From: Paulownia fortunei
Taxonomy: Eukaryota; Streptophyta; Magnoliopsida; Lamiales; Paulowniaceae
Assembly (NCBI GenBank): GCA_019321725.1
Contig: CM033120.1
Coordinates: forward strand, 13,298,278 to 13,362,277
Length of the DNA: 64,000 nt
Reading direction: 5' to 3'
Shown: piece by piece, positions 1 through 11,711 of the stretch
How the letters are laid out: each line of letters begins with the position of its first letter
How positions within the stretch are numbered: the stretch's first letter is position 1
Notes under the pieces: model-generated
Databases searched by the model: none
What the model saw: the letters and a program-made list of their open reading frames with translations, nothing else
Told to the model about the DNA's origin: nothing
Position numbers and translations under genes: made by a program

Positions 1-104
1 ATAGGAGAGAATAAAGAGAGGACATCATATAAATCCTATAACGTACATAAGCATGGTATTTTTACTTGTCTCGAGCACACCAAGAAATAACTCATCTCTC
101 TTAC

Positions 105-1959
105 CTGTTTCTCTCTGCTGATGATCCCGCTTCTTCCTTTTCTGAAAATACAGCATTAGGCTCAGGCTTAGAAGAACTATTCCTATTACCAGGGACAATG
201 TCACTATAAGTATTTCTCGTTTCCTTCCTTCTGAGTCTGCGCAATTATTTGTTGAAAGATAATACATTATTTTTCCATGTTGATAGAACCTTGGAAATCA
301 TAAGAATAAAGATTTGCCATGAAGAAAAAATGAATTCAGAAATAGTTAAAACTTCAAGAACTTGTTCAGTCTCCAGTTTTTACTTCTCCTTCCATGAATT
401 ACAACATATATGACATAATTAAGTAAAATCAAGGTTAGAATATGCAGAATAGAGGAAACAGTGCGCTCGTCTAAGCTGAATTTGAAAGCATGGCTGTAAA
501 TAAAAATGTCGGTTCTTTGATGCTCATGTTAAGATCTTAGAAAAAGCATAAGCTTAGTAAACCTATTTCTTACAAATGTACAACAATTTTATGATGACTC
601 GAGGCAGTGAGCTAGTGCTTAATACATTATAAATAAATGATCCCTCTTTATTTTGATTGAATGCTTACCTAACTCGGAAGAAGCCATCCTGATGTAGATC
701 TCTTGTCCTGGAGATAGCTCTTTGATGTCAACAAGGTCACCAAACCAATGTAGGCATCCACTTCCACCTCTGTTTATATCTAGATTTGAGTAGGCCGTAC
801 AAGAGCAATTCCTTGAGCATAATACCTTGCATTCTTCAAGAGTCATACTCTCGTTGAACCAGGAACCCCGAGTATCTGGCAATTTAATACCAGAATACTT
901 CAAAAATGCATCTCCATTTTGACAATTCAAGGGTGTGCTTCGAATGCACCCATTTGACCAATCTCCCCTTTCCCAACCTTGAGGATCTTTTGGTGTGAAT
1001 TTCTTCAAGCATCCACAAACAGGAGAGTTTTCAATTTTACAACTACCATATGGACCACAGGCTTTATAAATATCACAATTATCTGTTGGTGCAGTAAGGT
1101 AAATGACCCAACCTTGTGTTCGATCAACCCATATCCACCTCTGTCCAACACCACTCTCACTCAATGTAAACCTTGAAATCACTGAGTTATTGAGGAGCTC
1201 ATAATGATAGTACACCTCATTCTTGTTCATGACCAATCCGAATCTAAAAATAGGATTCCTGCGCAAGTTTGGAGCCCCACTAGCGCCGAGACCATTCCAC
1301 GGCCCACTTCTATACTGCACCGCCGCACCCTTTTTCAGGATATTTTGTGGATAACCAGTAGGATCACAATGATATGTAAATTCTCCAGATGCTGGATCAC
1401 TATTGCTCTTCCATGATGTGATATAGACTTCTAGTCCAGTCACAAAGTTCCGACCAAGCTTCATCCCTGGTAAAAAAGTATCGGTTGGATAATTGAAACT
1501 CTGCCAGAGGAAATTCTCTGGGTTATCATCATTTGCATCTTTCACTACAAGGTTCCCTGAGTCGAGTATCTGTGCAACCGGGTTCTGCACAGTGCTTGAT
1601 GTATTAGTAGACCAAATAATACCATTACTATCATTTACAAGAACTAGAAGTCCTGGCTCAATAACTTTCAGCATACCTGATGTTTCTGTGACTGGAATTT
1701 CTCTGTTGGCAACCCATACCACAGTCCTTACTGTTACTTTCTTGTACCATATGCCCACGTACCGATTCTTGGAATTTCCAGGGCTGAAAAACCCCAATTC
1801 AAAGCTTCCACCAGATGAAATAATCGTCTCACCGTTATCTCTAAGTATCTGAGAAGTATTTATGGTGTCCGTTGCGTTGGACATTCCCAGCTGAGTGGAC
1901 AATAAGGAGGTAACAATAAGAAATAAAGAGATGTAGTATTTAATGCATATGGTATTCAT
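105..1959 (-). CDS. G-type lectin S-receptor-like Ser/Thr kinase, 5' part (runs off left edge)
   Basis: Cell-surface receptor kinase of the S-domain class. Two exons are visible: exon 1 at 1959-669 (430 codons plus 1 nt, donor GTAAGC) and exon 2 at 236-105 (acceptor ...GCGCAG, donor GTAAGAG); phases match. Exon 1 gives a hydrophobic signal peptide (about residues 7-28), a bulb-type lectin domain (motifs [18 protein letters not shown]), an S-locus glycoprotein region (YRSGPWNG), an EGF-like Cys cluster ([17 protein letters not shown]) and a PAN domain with conserved cysteines ending YIRMASSE. Exon 2 encodes the transmembrane helix followed by basic KRKKRD. The kinase exons must lie left of position 1. 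Layout and sequence closely match the complete gene at 5125-9714, so the two are tandem paralogues. Class assignment is firm; ligand and function are unknown. Confidence 0.93.
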
Positions 1960-4039
1960 GGTTCTGGTTCACAGAATGAGCTCCTCTTTGTCACCCTCCT
2001 GCCAAAAGTTCAATATGTAAAAGGAACACAAAAAGCAGAAGCTAAATACAGAGCATTTGTGACTGTTATAAGCAAGTTCATTTGCATAATGTGAAACTTA
2101 TACGACTGTTTCTTTACATGGCGGTTCAACATAAGGAGTCAACTCAAAGTGAGCTTCAGTGCGAACGCAGCTCTAGTTTCTTGACTTGGTATGATAAGAG
2201 AATTTGCCATTGCCAGTCCCCCTGCTTAAGATGCCAATCTCAAATCCTACCAATTGACGTCAACAATGTGCTTGAAACTTCTAAAGCTCCGAGTAGCACA
2301 GCTCTGTCGTTTTTATGGTTGAGACAGTTTGAAAAGGACTTCAATGCGGCATGGGTATTGACCTGAAATAGTTTAGTCGTGATATGTGCTATGTTTGATT
2401 TTTGTTTCTCTAAAATATTTTCATTATTCAAAACAAAATCAAACACCTTCTCCTTGCTTCCCTGTTTTCTCCTTCCTTCTATAATAAAATTGAGCATAAT
2501 AAATGATATGCGACAAGCAATCCATAATCCTCAACTTTCCATCTTCATAAAAGGGGCAAATTAAATTTGCCATTTTAGAATGCCTGTCAAGTTATGGTGG
2601 TCCAACAAAATTGACCGAAAATATAATTAATATAGGTTAAATGTATAAAAGAATATTATCAGTGCATACATGATATTGAAATAAAAAATAAAATATCATT
2701 TAAAATAAAAATTTCAAACTTGAAAAATGATAAAAAGGACAAATAATGTGAATGAAAAACAATAATTATCTCCTTGTATTTTGAAAGAAAGGGCAAATAA
2801 CACGCAACCTTAGTTTCATTATTTATTGAATTAGAAATGACCAGCATACCCTAAAGTATTCAATTATGAATCATTCAAGATCTTGTTACTTATATTTAGG
2901 ATAGAAACAGTATGTATTATAATTAGTATACTGAAGTTCAATGTGCTTATTAAATGCAATAGATATTTGAGAGTTTTCTTAATATGCTTTTATTAAGTCG
3001 TACCATGTAACAAAACCTTAAGATTTATAGCATTATATTATTATATTTCAATTTTCAATATTATTTAGATTAAAATAATAAAAATGTTAATCAAGAATAT
3101 ATCTTATTTTACATTTTTTTAAATAACATATACATTATTGGTAGTTATATGTATGTTCAACATATGTGTATATAATGATATTACTCTAAAGATTATGAAA
3201 AGAAAAAAAATAAATAAATAACAATTGAAATTTCCATCACAAACATACAAGGGTAAAGATTGTTATTTTTATTTTATTAAATAATAAAATTGAAGTTAGG
3301 TATTATTTGTCAACATTTGTCAACTTTCTAGAAATACGACGATAGTAATTAGTTCTTTTGTATTTCAGATAGTTATTCACCCTTTCACCATTTCACATGG
3401 GTAAAATGCCATTAAGTCTCTTAGATAACTCAAATTTGCCAATACAACCAAGGCATCAGGATCGCAACACTGACTTCTACTTAGTCAATATCGTGTTAGA
3501 AATTTATTCTGACAATGACAAATCTGCTTTCTTTTTCCATGCATAAGACAGTGGTTAAACCATCAAATGACATTCAAAGAATGACTAGTGACACAACTAC
3601 AGGGAGTCATTTTCCTGCTCCATTGGCATTGGTATTGACCGGGAATTCATTATCATGATTAATTGCAAACAAGTTTGAACATAAAGTCTGATATGCAGAA
3701 TATGATGGAATTTGGGATTGTGGCATAGTAGACTTGGCCACCCAATTGCAAGAAAATCGGACAGTTTATTTCTTATAGTTTCTTTGAAATACAACATTAT
3801 TTCTTAGAAAAACATTCATAAATCTTGCATTAGTTGTTCTCTAAGCAACAGCATGCATTTGCAGACTTTCCTATTCATTCTCATCTGGAACGTTAAACCT
3901 TTCGGCTTAGTTTGCAGTGATGTTTAGGGGCCTGCTCCTGTTTCTTCTCGGTTGGGCTTCAGATTTTACTTAATATGCATCCATGGTTGCATTTGCTAAA
4001 CTTTAGGACACAAACTTGAAGTGTTTCTCCTAGTTCAAG
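1960..4039. other. Intergenic DNA, no gene seen
   Basis: Sequence between the start codon of the left receptor kinase and the hAT-like element. It becomes very AT-rich from about 2600. Short open frames occur, but none shows a recognisable motif or splice structure. The part next to 1960 presumably holds the promoter and 5' leader of the left receptor-kinase gene; I could not fix a TATA box. Confidence 0.5.
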
Positions 4040-4375
4040 TAGGGATAGCATTATGGTTTGGGTTTTATTTCGAATCTATCCCATTTGGAATGGATTTTTA
4101 TTATTACTAATAGATTCGATACAGGTTTTGAATTTTTATTTCAAACCCATCCAGTTCAATTTTCTTTTTTATTTTAAAAAAGTTATTATATATATATATA
4201 TTTATGTGATTTTTTTATAAATATAAATTTTTAGAAAATTTTAGCGTCTTATTTTTTAAAATATTTTTAACACAATGAAACGGGTTTAACTGGCCGAATT
4301 CGAGTACAGACCCTAAAAACTCTGGTAGGCGGGACGAGTCCTGTGGTTGATCAAACCCACCTGTTGCAGTCCCTA
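4040..4375. mobile_element. hAT-like MITE (non-autonomous DNA transposon)
   Basis: The left end reads TAGGGATAGCATTATGG and the right end, reverse-complemented, TAGGGACTGCAACAGG, giving imperfect terminal inverted repeats. The flanks AGTTCAAG and ATTTCAAA agree at 6 of 8 positions, consistent with a decayed 8-bp target duplication typical of hAT elements. The interior has the 'gggtttgggt/aaaccca' character common in such plant repeats and contains no transposase. Family is inferred from ends and duplication length only. Confidence 0.55.
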
Positions 4376-4489
4376 ATTTCAAATCATTCTGGTCTATGTT
4401 GAGGGCACTTACCTGCATTATTAACAATCTATCAGGCGTAAACGTAAAGTTTTTTGTTAAGATTCAAGGGGGAGTTTATGTAGAAAGAA

Positions 4490-4885
4490 CTTCAAGAATT
4501 TCTTAGAGTTGAAGGTATTCAATCTCAGCGAACTTGCCCTGATACTGTACAAGAAGACTAGGTTGGTGAAAGGAAAAACAGCCACCTTTTGGAAGTAGTT
4601 AGAGCCCTTATGTCAGGTTCGGATATTCTCCCAAGATTCGGTGTTGTTGCCGCTACCACTAATGTCCATCCTACCAATTTTCTTCGTTCATCAGTCTTAA
4701 ATAGTCATTCTTCGTATTCTTGTTTATTTTATCATCATTCAGATTATTCTCGATTTTCTGTTTTTGGTTGTGTTCGCTTTTTTCACATTCCCTATCATGA
4801 AAGGACTAATTTTTCTAAAAAGTCTGCCATGTTTCCATGTTTTATCTTTGTCTGCAACAACCAGGGAGATTGGGTATCGACTTGA
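4490..4885 (+). mobile_element. Copia-type integrase remnant
   Basis: A degenerate fragment of a Ty1/Copia polyprotein. The plus frame from 4491 reads QEFLRVEGIQSQRTCPDT, then a stop (TAG) in the place of the usual PQQNG, then VGERKNSHLLEVVRALM. The downstream part has SSVLNSHSSYSCLF and VFGCVRFFHIP, the signature of the integrase core and the region after it. The catalytic Glu of the G-x-x-E-R-K-N motif is still present. No reverse transcriptase, LTR or gag is attached, so it is a dead scrap between the two receptor kinase genes. Homology is recognised from motif order; the exact family is not determined. Confidence 0.75.
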
Positions 4886-5124
4886 CTCAAATTATTAAAA
4901 AAATAAATTGTTCTTAAATTACTCTGTTGTCTCTTTTCTGGGCCAGAATAAATGGTTCGGGTTTGTGCCAACCCGTTGACAGGCCTGGAAGTTATTCGGC
5001 CGAAGCACAAGGATTGTAGAGATGAAGAATCATACCATCTAGTAAACATGCTAAAAGAACAGAAATGAGGCTGTCAATAGGTAGATATGAAAGGGAGCAA
5101 AATTTATTCTATACAAGTTGTTTT

Positions 5125-8100
5125 CTATCTGGCTTCTGGCATTGTGATGGTGACTTCATTTGTTGAATTTGCTGCATTTGTGCTAGTTGAACTCCGAGCA
5201 GCAAGAACCTCTCTTTCAGTGAAGAAACCAGGATGCTTGGCTTCAGGAAATGTGCCTTCGTTACCCAACATCAGAACCACAGAAGACATATTTGGCCTAT
5301 CTTCCGGATTTTGTTGCACACATAGCAGACCAACGTGAATTGATTTCAGCACTTCAGGGAAGTAAAATGAATCTCCTAGAGAAGGGTCAACTAGATCCAG
5401 TGATCTCTCTTCTCTATAAAGTGTCCATGCCTGTCAAAATTAGTCGACACTAAGAAGATAGTTTTCCCCTCCAATCTATACCCAAAAAGATGATAACAGT
5501 AATTAATAAAACAAAAGCTCTAAGAAGCAACACTTACATGTCCAAGAAGGTTGAGATTGTTATCACTGTGGGAAAATCCTCTATTTCTCCTTCCACTCAC
5601 AATTTCTAGCACTAGGACACCAAAGCTAAATACATCTGATTTTATTGAAAATAGACCATCCACTGCATATTCTGGAGACATGTAGCCACTGCAATAAGAG
5701 CAGTAATCAGATAATGATGTTGCAAGCGATGAAAGGGAATAAATTATATAGGGGTTGATTTGAGATGCTTACTACGTTCCAACAACTCGACGTGTCTTAG
5801 CTTCAGTCTCATTCCCTCCAAAACTTCTAGCCATTCCAAAGTCTGATATCTTTGGATTCATGTCAGAATCCAGCAATATGTTGCTTGCTTTGAGGTCTCG
5901 ATGGATAATCCTCAACCGGGAATCTTGATGTAGATATAAGAGTCCCCTAGCAATTCCATTTATTATATTGAAGCGTGTTTGCCAATCAAGTAACATGCTT
6001 TTTGTTTGATCTGCCAAAAATTTCAGTTTACTCAGTTTTCTGGTGTTGAATGCTTGAACATCAGAAATAAAATCCACTATCTAGAATTCACTGCTGATAC
6101 ATGGTAAAGCTGATCATTCTTCTTAATTATATACTAGTATTAGTCTTCCATTACACTAGCATTGGATTTCATTCTTTATAGACTTAACCTGCAGCTGATC
6201 ATGGTTTGGAAATTTGAATAAACTAATGTCTAGTAATAATTCATAAGGCATTATGCTGTATTTATACTCCTCTGTCACCTAATTCTTGATCCAACTGGGT
6301 AAGTTAGAAACTCACCAAATAAAATCATGTCCAGGCTTTTGTTGGGCAAATATTCATAGATCAGCATACTTTCCTCTTGTTGGATGCAGCATCCTAGAAG
6401 CCTGACCAGATTCCGATGCTGAAGTTTGGCAATAAATATGACTTCGTTCTTGAATTCATAGAGTCCTTGCATGGAATCCTTCGATAACCGCTTCACAGCA
6501 ATTTCTTGTCCCTCGTCCAGAATGCCCTAAAATCAGATGTTCATGTGAAAGGTAATAACTACAATTATTTACTGAATTTGAAGTAATTCTAGATTTATCC
6601 ATGCTTATACTTTTCTTTTATTTTATCCTAATAGGAGGTCATTTTTCTATTGATGTATTCTTTGTTGCAATTAATGTGCTGGAAAAGAAGCAAATTTTAA
6701 GTCACGTCGTGTTTAAATGTTGCAATTAATGTACAGTAAATTTAGACTCAATATATCATACTTTTGTTGAAAATATTTCATCCTATATAATTATAGGTTG
6801 TGTTATAGATTGGGCTAGTTGTGTCTATCACTTCTTACTTAATAATGCTTCTAGATTTTCAAAAACTTTTGTCTTCATTTTGTCAAAATATGCAGCATAT
6901 TCATATATTAATTATGTTGTAAGAATGAAAAAGAGTGGTGAGACATTACAAAAATATCATATTTTGCTCCTTATTTTTCAACTCAACACATTTTAGTTGC
7001 TGAAAATTTGCAACTATTATCCTCCATAACTAAACCTTACTTTCAACGCAACAAATTTCCAAAAACAATACAAACACTCTTTTACTCTCTTTGGGAGGCA
7101 TTCATCCTATGTGGCAGTACAAGTAATTATGCTCCCTGTCTTGTACTCATACTTAAAGCTTAATCTGCACAGACAAAATGCCGATCATCTTTTGCAAAAC
7201 TTCAAAGGATAAATTCAACAAATGCCACTTAGTATTTCATTTTTCATTTTTTAGTTATGGACCGTATGGTGTTTCGAATAGAACTTTACATATTTAAGAA
7301 GTTCAGTTTCCCGAAGACACAAAACTATTTCTCATAAAATCAAGGTTTCTTTAACTCTGTTTCATGTCTCTCACAAGTGTTGTTTGCTGTTTGAAAGCCT
7401 CATTTTCTGCACATATATCACCCTAAGCCATCTTCAGGCAAATTAAATCGTCTGATTCCTGCGGTTAGTTTCTTTTTGATGATTGAAAACCATAAGGGTT
7501 ATGAAATGATATCAATGTCATGTTCATCTCATATTACTTTCACAAAACTGCATAAAGCTGTGAAAAAATTTACCTTATAAACAGGCCCAAATCCACCCTC
7601 CCCAAGCTTATTGTTGACTGAAAAGTGATTAGTAGCTTTCGAAATAACTGATAAATGGAACAATGGTAGCTCTGAGTCTTTGTCATGACTTCCATCATGG
7701 TTTCCTGCAACAGGAAAAATGGAAAGATACAGTCTAGCAGAGGGAAGTTGAAGAAGACTTCTCTTTCTTTTTGTCTCAATAATTTTGAAAGACATTTTTT
7801 ATCCTTCTTCATTAATGTTATCTTCAGCTGCTCAGCATAAAGTGCACATTTTTCTTACCTTCTCTTTTCATCGTCCTTTCATTCCTCCTCTTCCGAATAC
7901 ATAGAAAGAGGCTCAGGCCTATAAGTATAACTCCCATCACTGATGTCAAGCTCGCTATGAGTATTTCTCTATTCTTTCCCTCAGAGCCTGCAACATTTTT
8001 TATCCACATAAGAGGAACATATTTCATGATGCAGTAGTCCTAAGCAATTAAGACACTGAATTAAGAACTTGATTACTCGCCTCTGTTTTCTTCATTTGCA

Positions 8101-9714
8101 CTGAATATTATCTAATTTTTTTGGAATGCAAATAATTAATAACTTAGAAAATCTCTTTTAAAAATCAGATCTATTTTACTAGTGCCATTTTGTGTCAAAA
8201 AAAAGTCAGATGTAAACCATTTTTTTCAAATCATGTTAAGTGACAGAATAACAATATAATGAAGCTAATAAGAGCTAATTGCGTGGACTTTTCAGTATCA
8301 GTAAGTATGCTATTTAATTTTCAGTATAATGATCACTTCAAGTAAGAATCAAGAAAATTAATCTGTCAATAAGATTGCATATCTTATGGCACAGCAAGGT
8401 ATTTAATATCTTACCTGCCTCAGACGAAGCCATTCTGATGTAAATATCTTGTCCATCTGGAGACAGAGTCCTGATGTCAATTAAGTCTTCATACCAAATC
8501 AGGCATCCACTTCCTTTACTTATATCTAACTGTGTGTATGCCATACAAGAGCAGTTCCTCAAGCATTCTGTTCTGCATTCTTCAAGAGTCATGCTCGTAT
8601 TGTACCAGGAATGTGTCGCGTCTGGCAATTTAATTCCAGAATACTTCAAAAAGACATCTCCTTGACAACTCAAATTAGTCCTTCGGACACATCCATTTGA
8701 CCAGTCTGCTCTAACCCAACCCGAGGGATCTTTAGGCACAAACCTATCCAGACATCCACACGACGGTGAATTGCCAGTGTTGCAACTACCATAGGCACCA
8801 CACAGCCCATAAGTATCACATATATCTGCTGGCATGTTCATGTAAACCACCCACCCTTGCCTTCGATCAACCCATGTCCAGCGCTGTGCAACACCACTCT
8901 GACTTATTGTAAACCTGGAAACAACTGATCTGTCAATTACATCTTCCCTGTAGTTTACCTCGTTCTCATTCATCACAAACATCAACCTGTACGTGGGATC
9001 TTCCCTTGAATTTGGTGTCCCACTGAAGCGAATTCCATTCCAGGGTCCAATTCTATACTGCACAGCTGCACCTCTTTTCAGGAGTATTTGTGGAAATCCA
9101 GTAGGATCCAAGTGAAAACTATACTCCCCTGGAGCAGGATCATCATTGCTTCTCCAGGACAACAGGTAAGTTTCCAAACCTGTCACCAAGTTCCTACCAA
9201 ACCTCATACCTGGTAAATACGTATCAGTTGGATAATCAAAACTCTGCCAAAGGAAATTCTCCGGCCTATCATCATTTGCGTCTCTGACCACAATATTTCC
9301 CGTGTCCAGTAACTGTGCAACAGGATTCTGAACGGACCTGGACGCATTAGATGACCATATGGTGTCATTGGTATCATTGAGCAGAACCAGAAGCCCCAGC
9401 TCCATAACCCTTAAGACCCCCGATGTATTCGTGAGTGGAACTTCTCTGTTGGCCACCCAAACAATTGTCATGACTGTTAGATTCTTGTACCACAGGCCCA
9501 CGTACCGATTCGTGGAATTTCCAGGGCTGAAGAATCCCAGTTCATACATCCCACCAGATGACACCAAGGTCTCACCATCTCTGATGCTTTGAGTAGCATT
9601 TATGGTATCCGCTGCCCCACAAATCTGCTGGAAAATCAGTGAGAAGATCACAAGAAGAAAGGAAAAGCATTTCCAGGATGAGTCCATGTGAGTTATCTTC
9701 ATACTTTCTCTCAT
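5125..9714 (-). CDS. G-type lectin S-receptor-like Ser/Thr kinase, complete gene
   Basis: Plasma-membrane S-domain receptor kinase. Seven exons join in phase: 9714-8415, 7987-7859, 7704-7574, 6526-6316, 6010-5776, 5688-5538, 5430-5125; 820 aa, normal for the family. Signal peptide about residues 14-34, lectin domain with FFSPGNS and IVWVANRE, S-locus region ([10 protein letters not shown]), EGF-like cysteines, PAN about 346-433, transmembrane helix about 442-464. Kinase: glycine loop GEGGFG 511-516, catalytic Lys 532 in IAVKRL, HRDLK 627-631, DFG 647-649, SPEYA, tail ending [10 protein letters not shown]. All catalytic residues are present, so it should be an active RD kinase. Introns use GT-AG; intron 3 is longest (about 1.05 kb). 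An in-frame ATG at 9687 (residue 10) would give a tighter signal peptide and may be the true start. Substrate and ligand unknown. Confidence 0.95.
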
Positions 9715-10249
9715 TTTGACCTATTTAATCAACTGCATAATGGATTAGCGGGCATAAATGGTAGTTAATTTAATATTGAGTAATGTCAATTCACAAATTC
9801 GTCTTCTTTCAAGTTAGCCTTGACAGGTAGGCCAGTGAATTTTTAAAAAAGAATATGGTCTTCCAGATATAGTCAGGACAATTGAAGCAGCCATCACATT
9901 AGCCAAAACAATCCCGAGTTTGATTCCTTTTAAGTCAATCACCGTGTTTGAAATACATGCCAGAATTTTTGTTGGCCCACTTGACGGAAAGAGCCCCGTC
10001 TGGTTTCAATTTAATTTTAGTATTTTCAAAAAAGTTAAAAATATTTTTATTAAATATTTGTATAAATATAAAAATATATTTGAATTAGTTATATTTCTAT
10101 ATTGATTACATAAGTTCAGAAATAAAAATATATCGATTTTGATGATTTTTAAAGATAAATAGTTTTTATAATAAAAATGAATAAAAAAATATTTTTATAT
10201 TTTTAAAAAGTAAAAATAAAAAATAAAAACAAACACTCTTAAAAAGTAA

Positions 10250-10280
<31 letters not shown>

Positions 10281-11674
10281 CTTAAGAAATGAAAAAACAA
10301 ACACCCTCATAGATTTCCAAGAACGACTGCTGGAGCTGGTCTTCCTTCTCCACTCAATAGAATATGAATGTTAAGACTTGGAATTTTATTTTTCTTATCA
10401 TGATTGCTAAGATCTCTGTAGTCGGTCTGAAAAAGTCTACCAATGTGTCCCGTCACTTGACCTAAATTTTCAATTATTTTCTCTTTTCATTTAAAATTAA
10501 ATAATACCAATGTATCACATCAATATATACTTTTTATTAAAAACAAATCATATTAAAATGTATTGTCTTGGAATGTTCCAAAAAGAAAATAGAAACTACA
10601 ATTTTGAGAAAAAAGATTAATATTTTGATATCAGGATTAATTAGAAGATCCAAGTTTTTGGTTTTAATTGAAACTATACTATGCTTGAAGATATAGCTTG
10701 GGATCAACTTTTTCATCCCACCCACAGGGATCAAGATCTTGGAATACTAGAGAGATTTTTTAAGTTAGAACATAATCTCAAAGTTACTCTTTGAGTGAAC
10801 GAACTAGTATTTCCTTTTCCTTTGTTTTTTTTTTTTTTCAAAAAAAAAATCATTTTTGTAGCCCAATATTTGGATCTTATTCTTGTAATGCCACAGCCCC
10901 TTATCCCCTCATTTGGTGTGCTAATTGGGTTTTCCCCCATTATTAATGAATCTTTAATTATTGCATTATAAAATAATAATGATAATAATATTTAGCCTTT
11001 CAATTCCTTAGAACTTCAACCTAACTAATTAAACACTTGCCCTGTTTGGATGTGAATTGGAGTAAGGTTTTAAAAGAAAGATGAAAGTCAATGATACCCT
11101 ATGTTCTGGCCTTTGGGTATCTTAGTTGGAAATAAATGACATCAGGTCGTTACTTGATATTGCATCATTTTATTAAATAATAAGGTACTAATAGAAAAAA
11201 AAATCATTTTAAAACATCTCTGAAAAAAATATATAAACACTATTGTGAATAGGAGAAGTTGAAAAATGCTTACTTGCTAAAAAACTTATGTGCGTCATAG
11301 ATGTGCTTAGCTTTGAGGAATTTTTCAAAAACTGAAAAATAGAATCCTGGTTTACTTTGTGTATCCCAAATTAGGTATTGAATGAACTTTTTTTATATGA
11401 ATTTGATAATTTTTTATTTGTAAAAACTAAGTAAACAACGAGCAACTAATGCATACTTAATCAAGAAAGTGAAAACAAGAGTTAAATTAATCTTTTAGCG
11501 TGGGATGAAATTATCGTAGGACATTTACAATGAATTGCAATTTGAGTATTAATATTTGGCAAAGTATCAGTGTAGTACTATGGTTTGAGATCCCACCTAT
11601 AAAATAAAAATAGGTTTGGTTGTCTTTAATTCAATTTTGGGACTGGATTGGATGGTTAAACCCGGGAGCTCAAC

Positions 11675-11711
<37 letters not shown>

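Noticed and set aside
979..1852. Plus-strand open frames opposite the left receptor kinase
   Set aside because: Shadows of the lectin/PAN exon on the minus strand.
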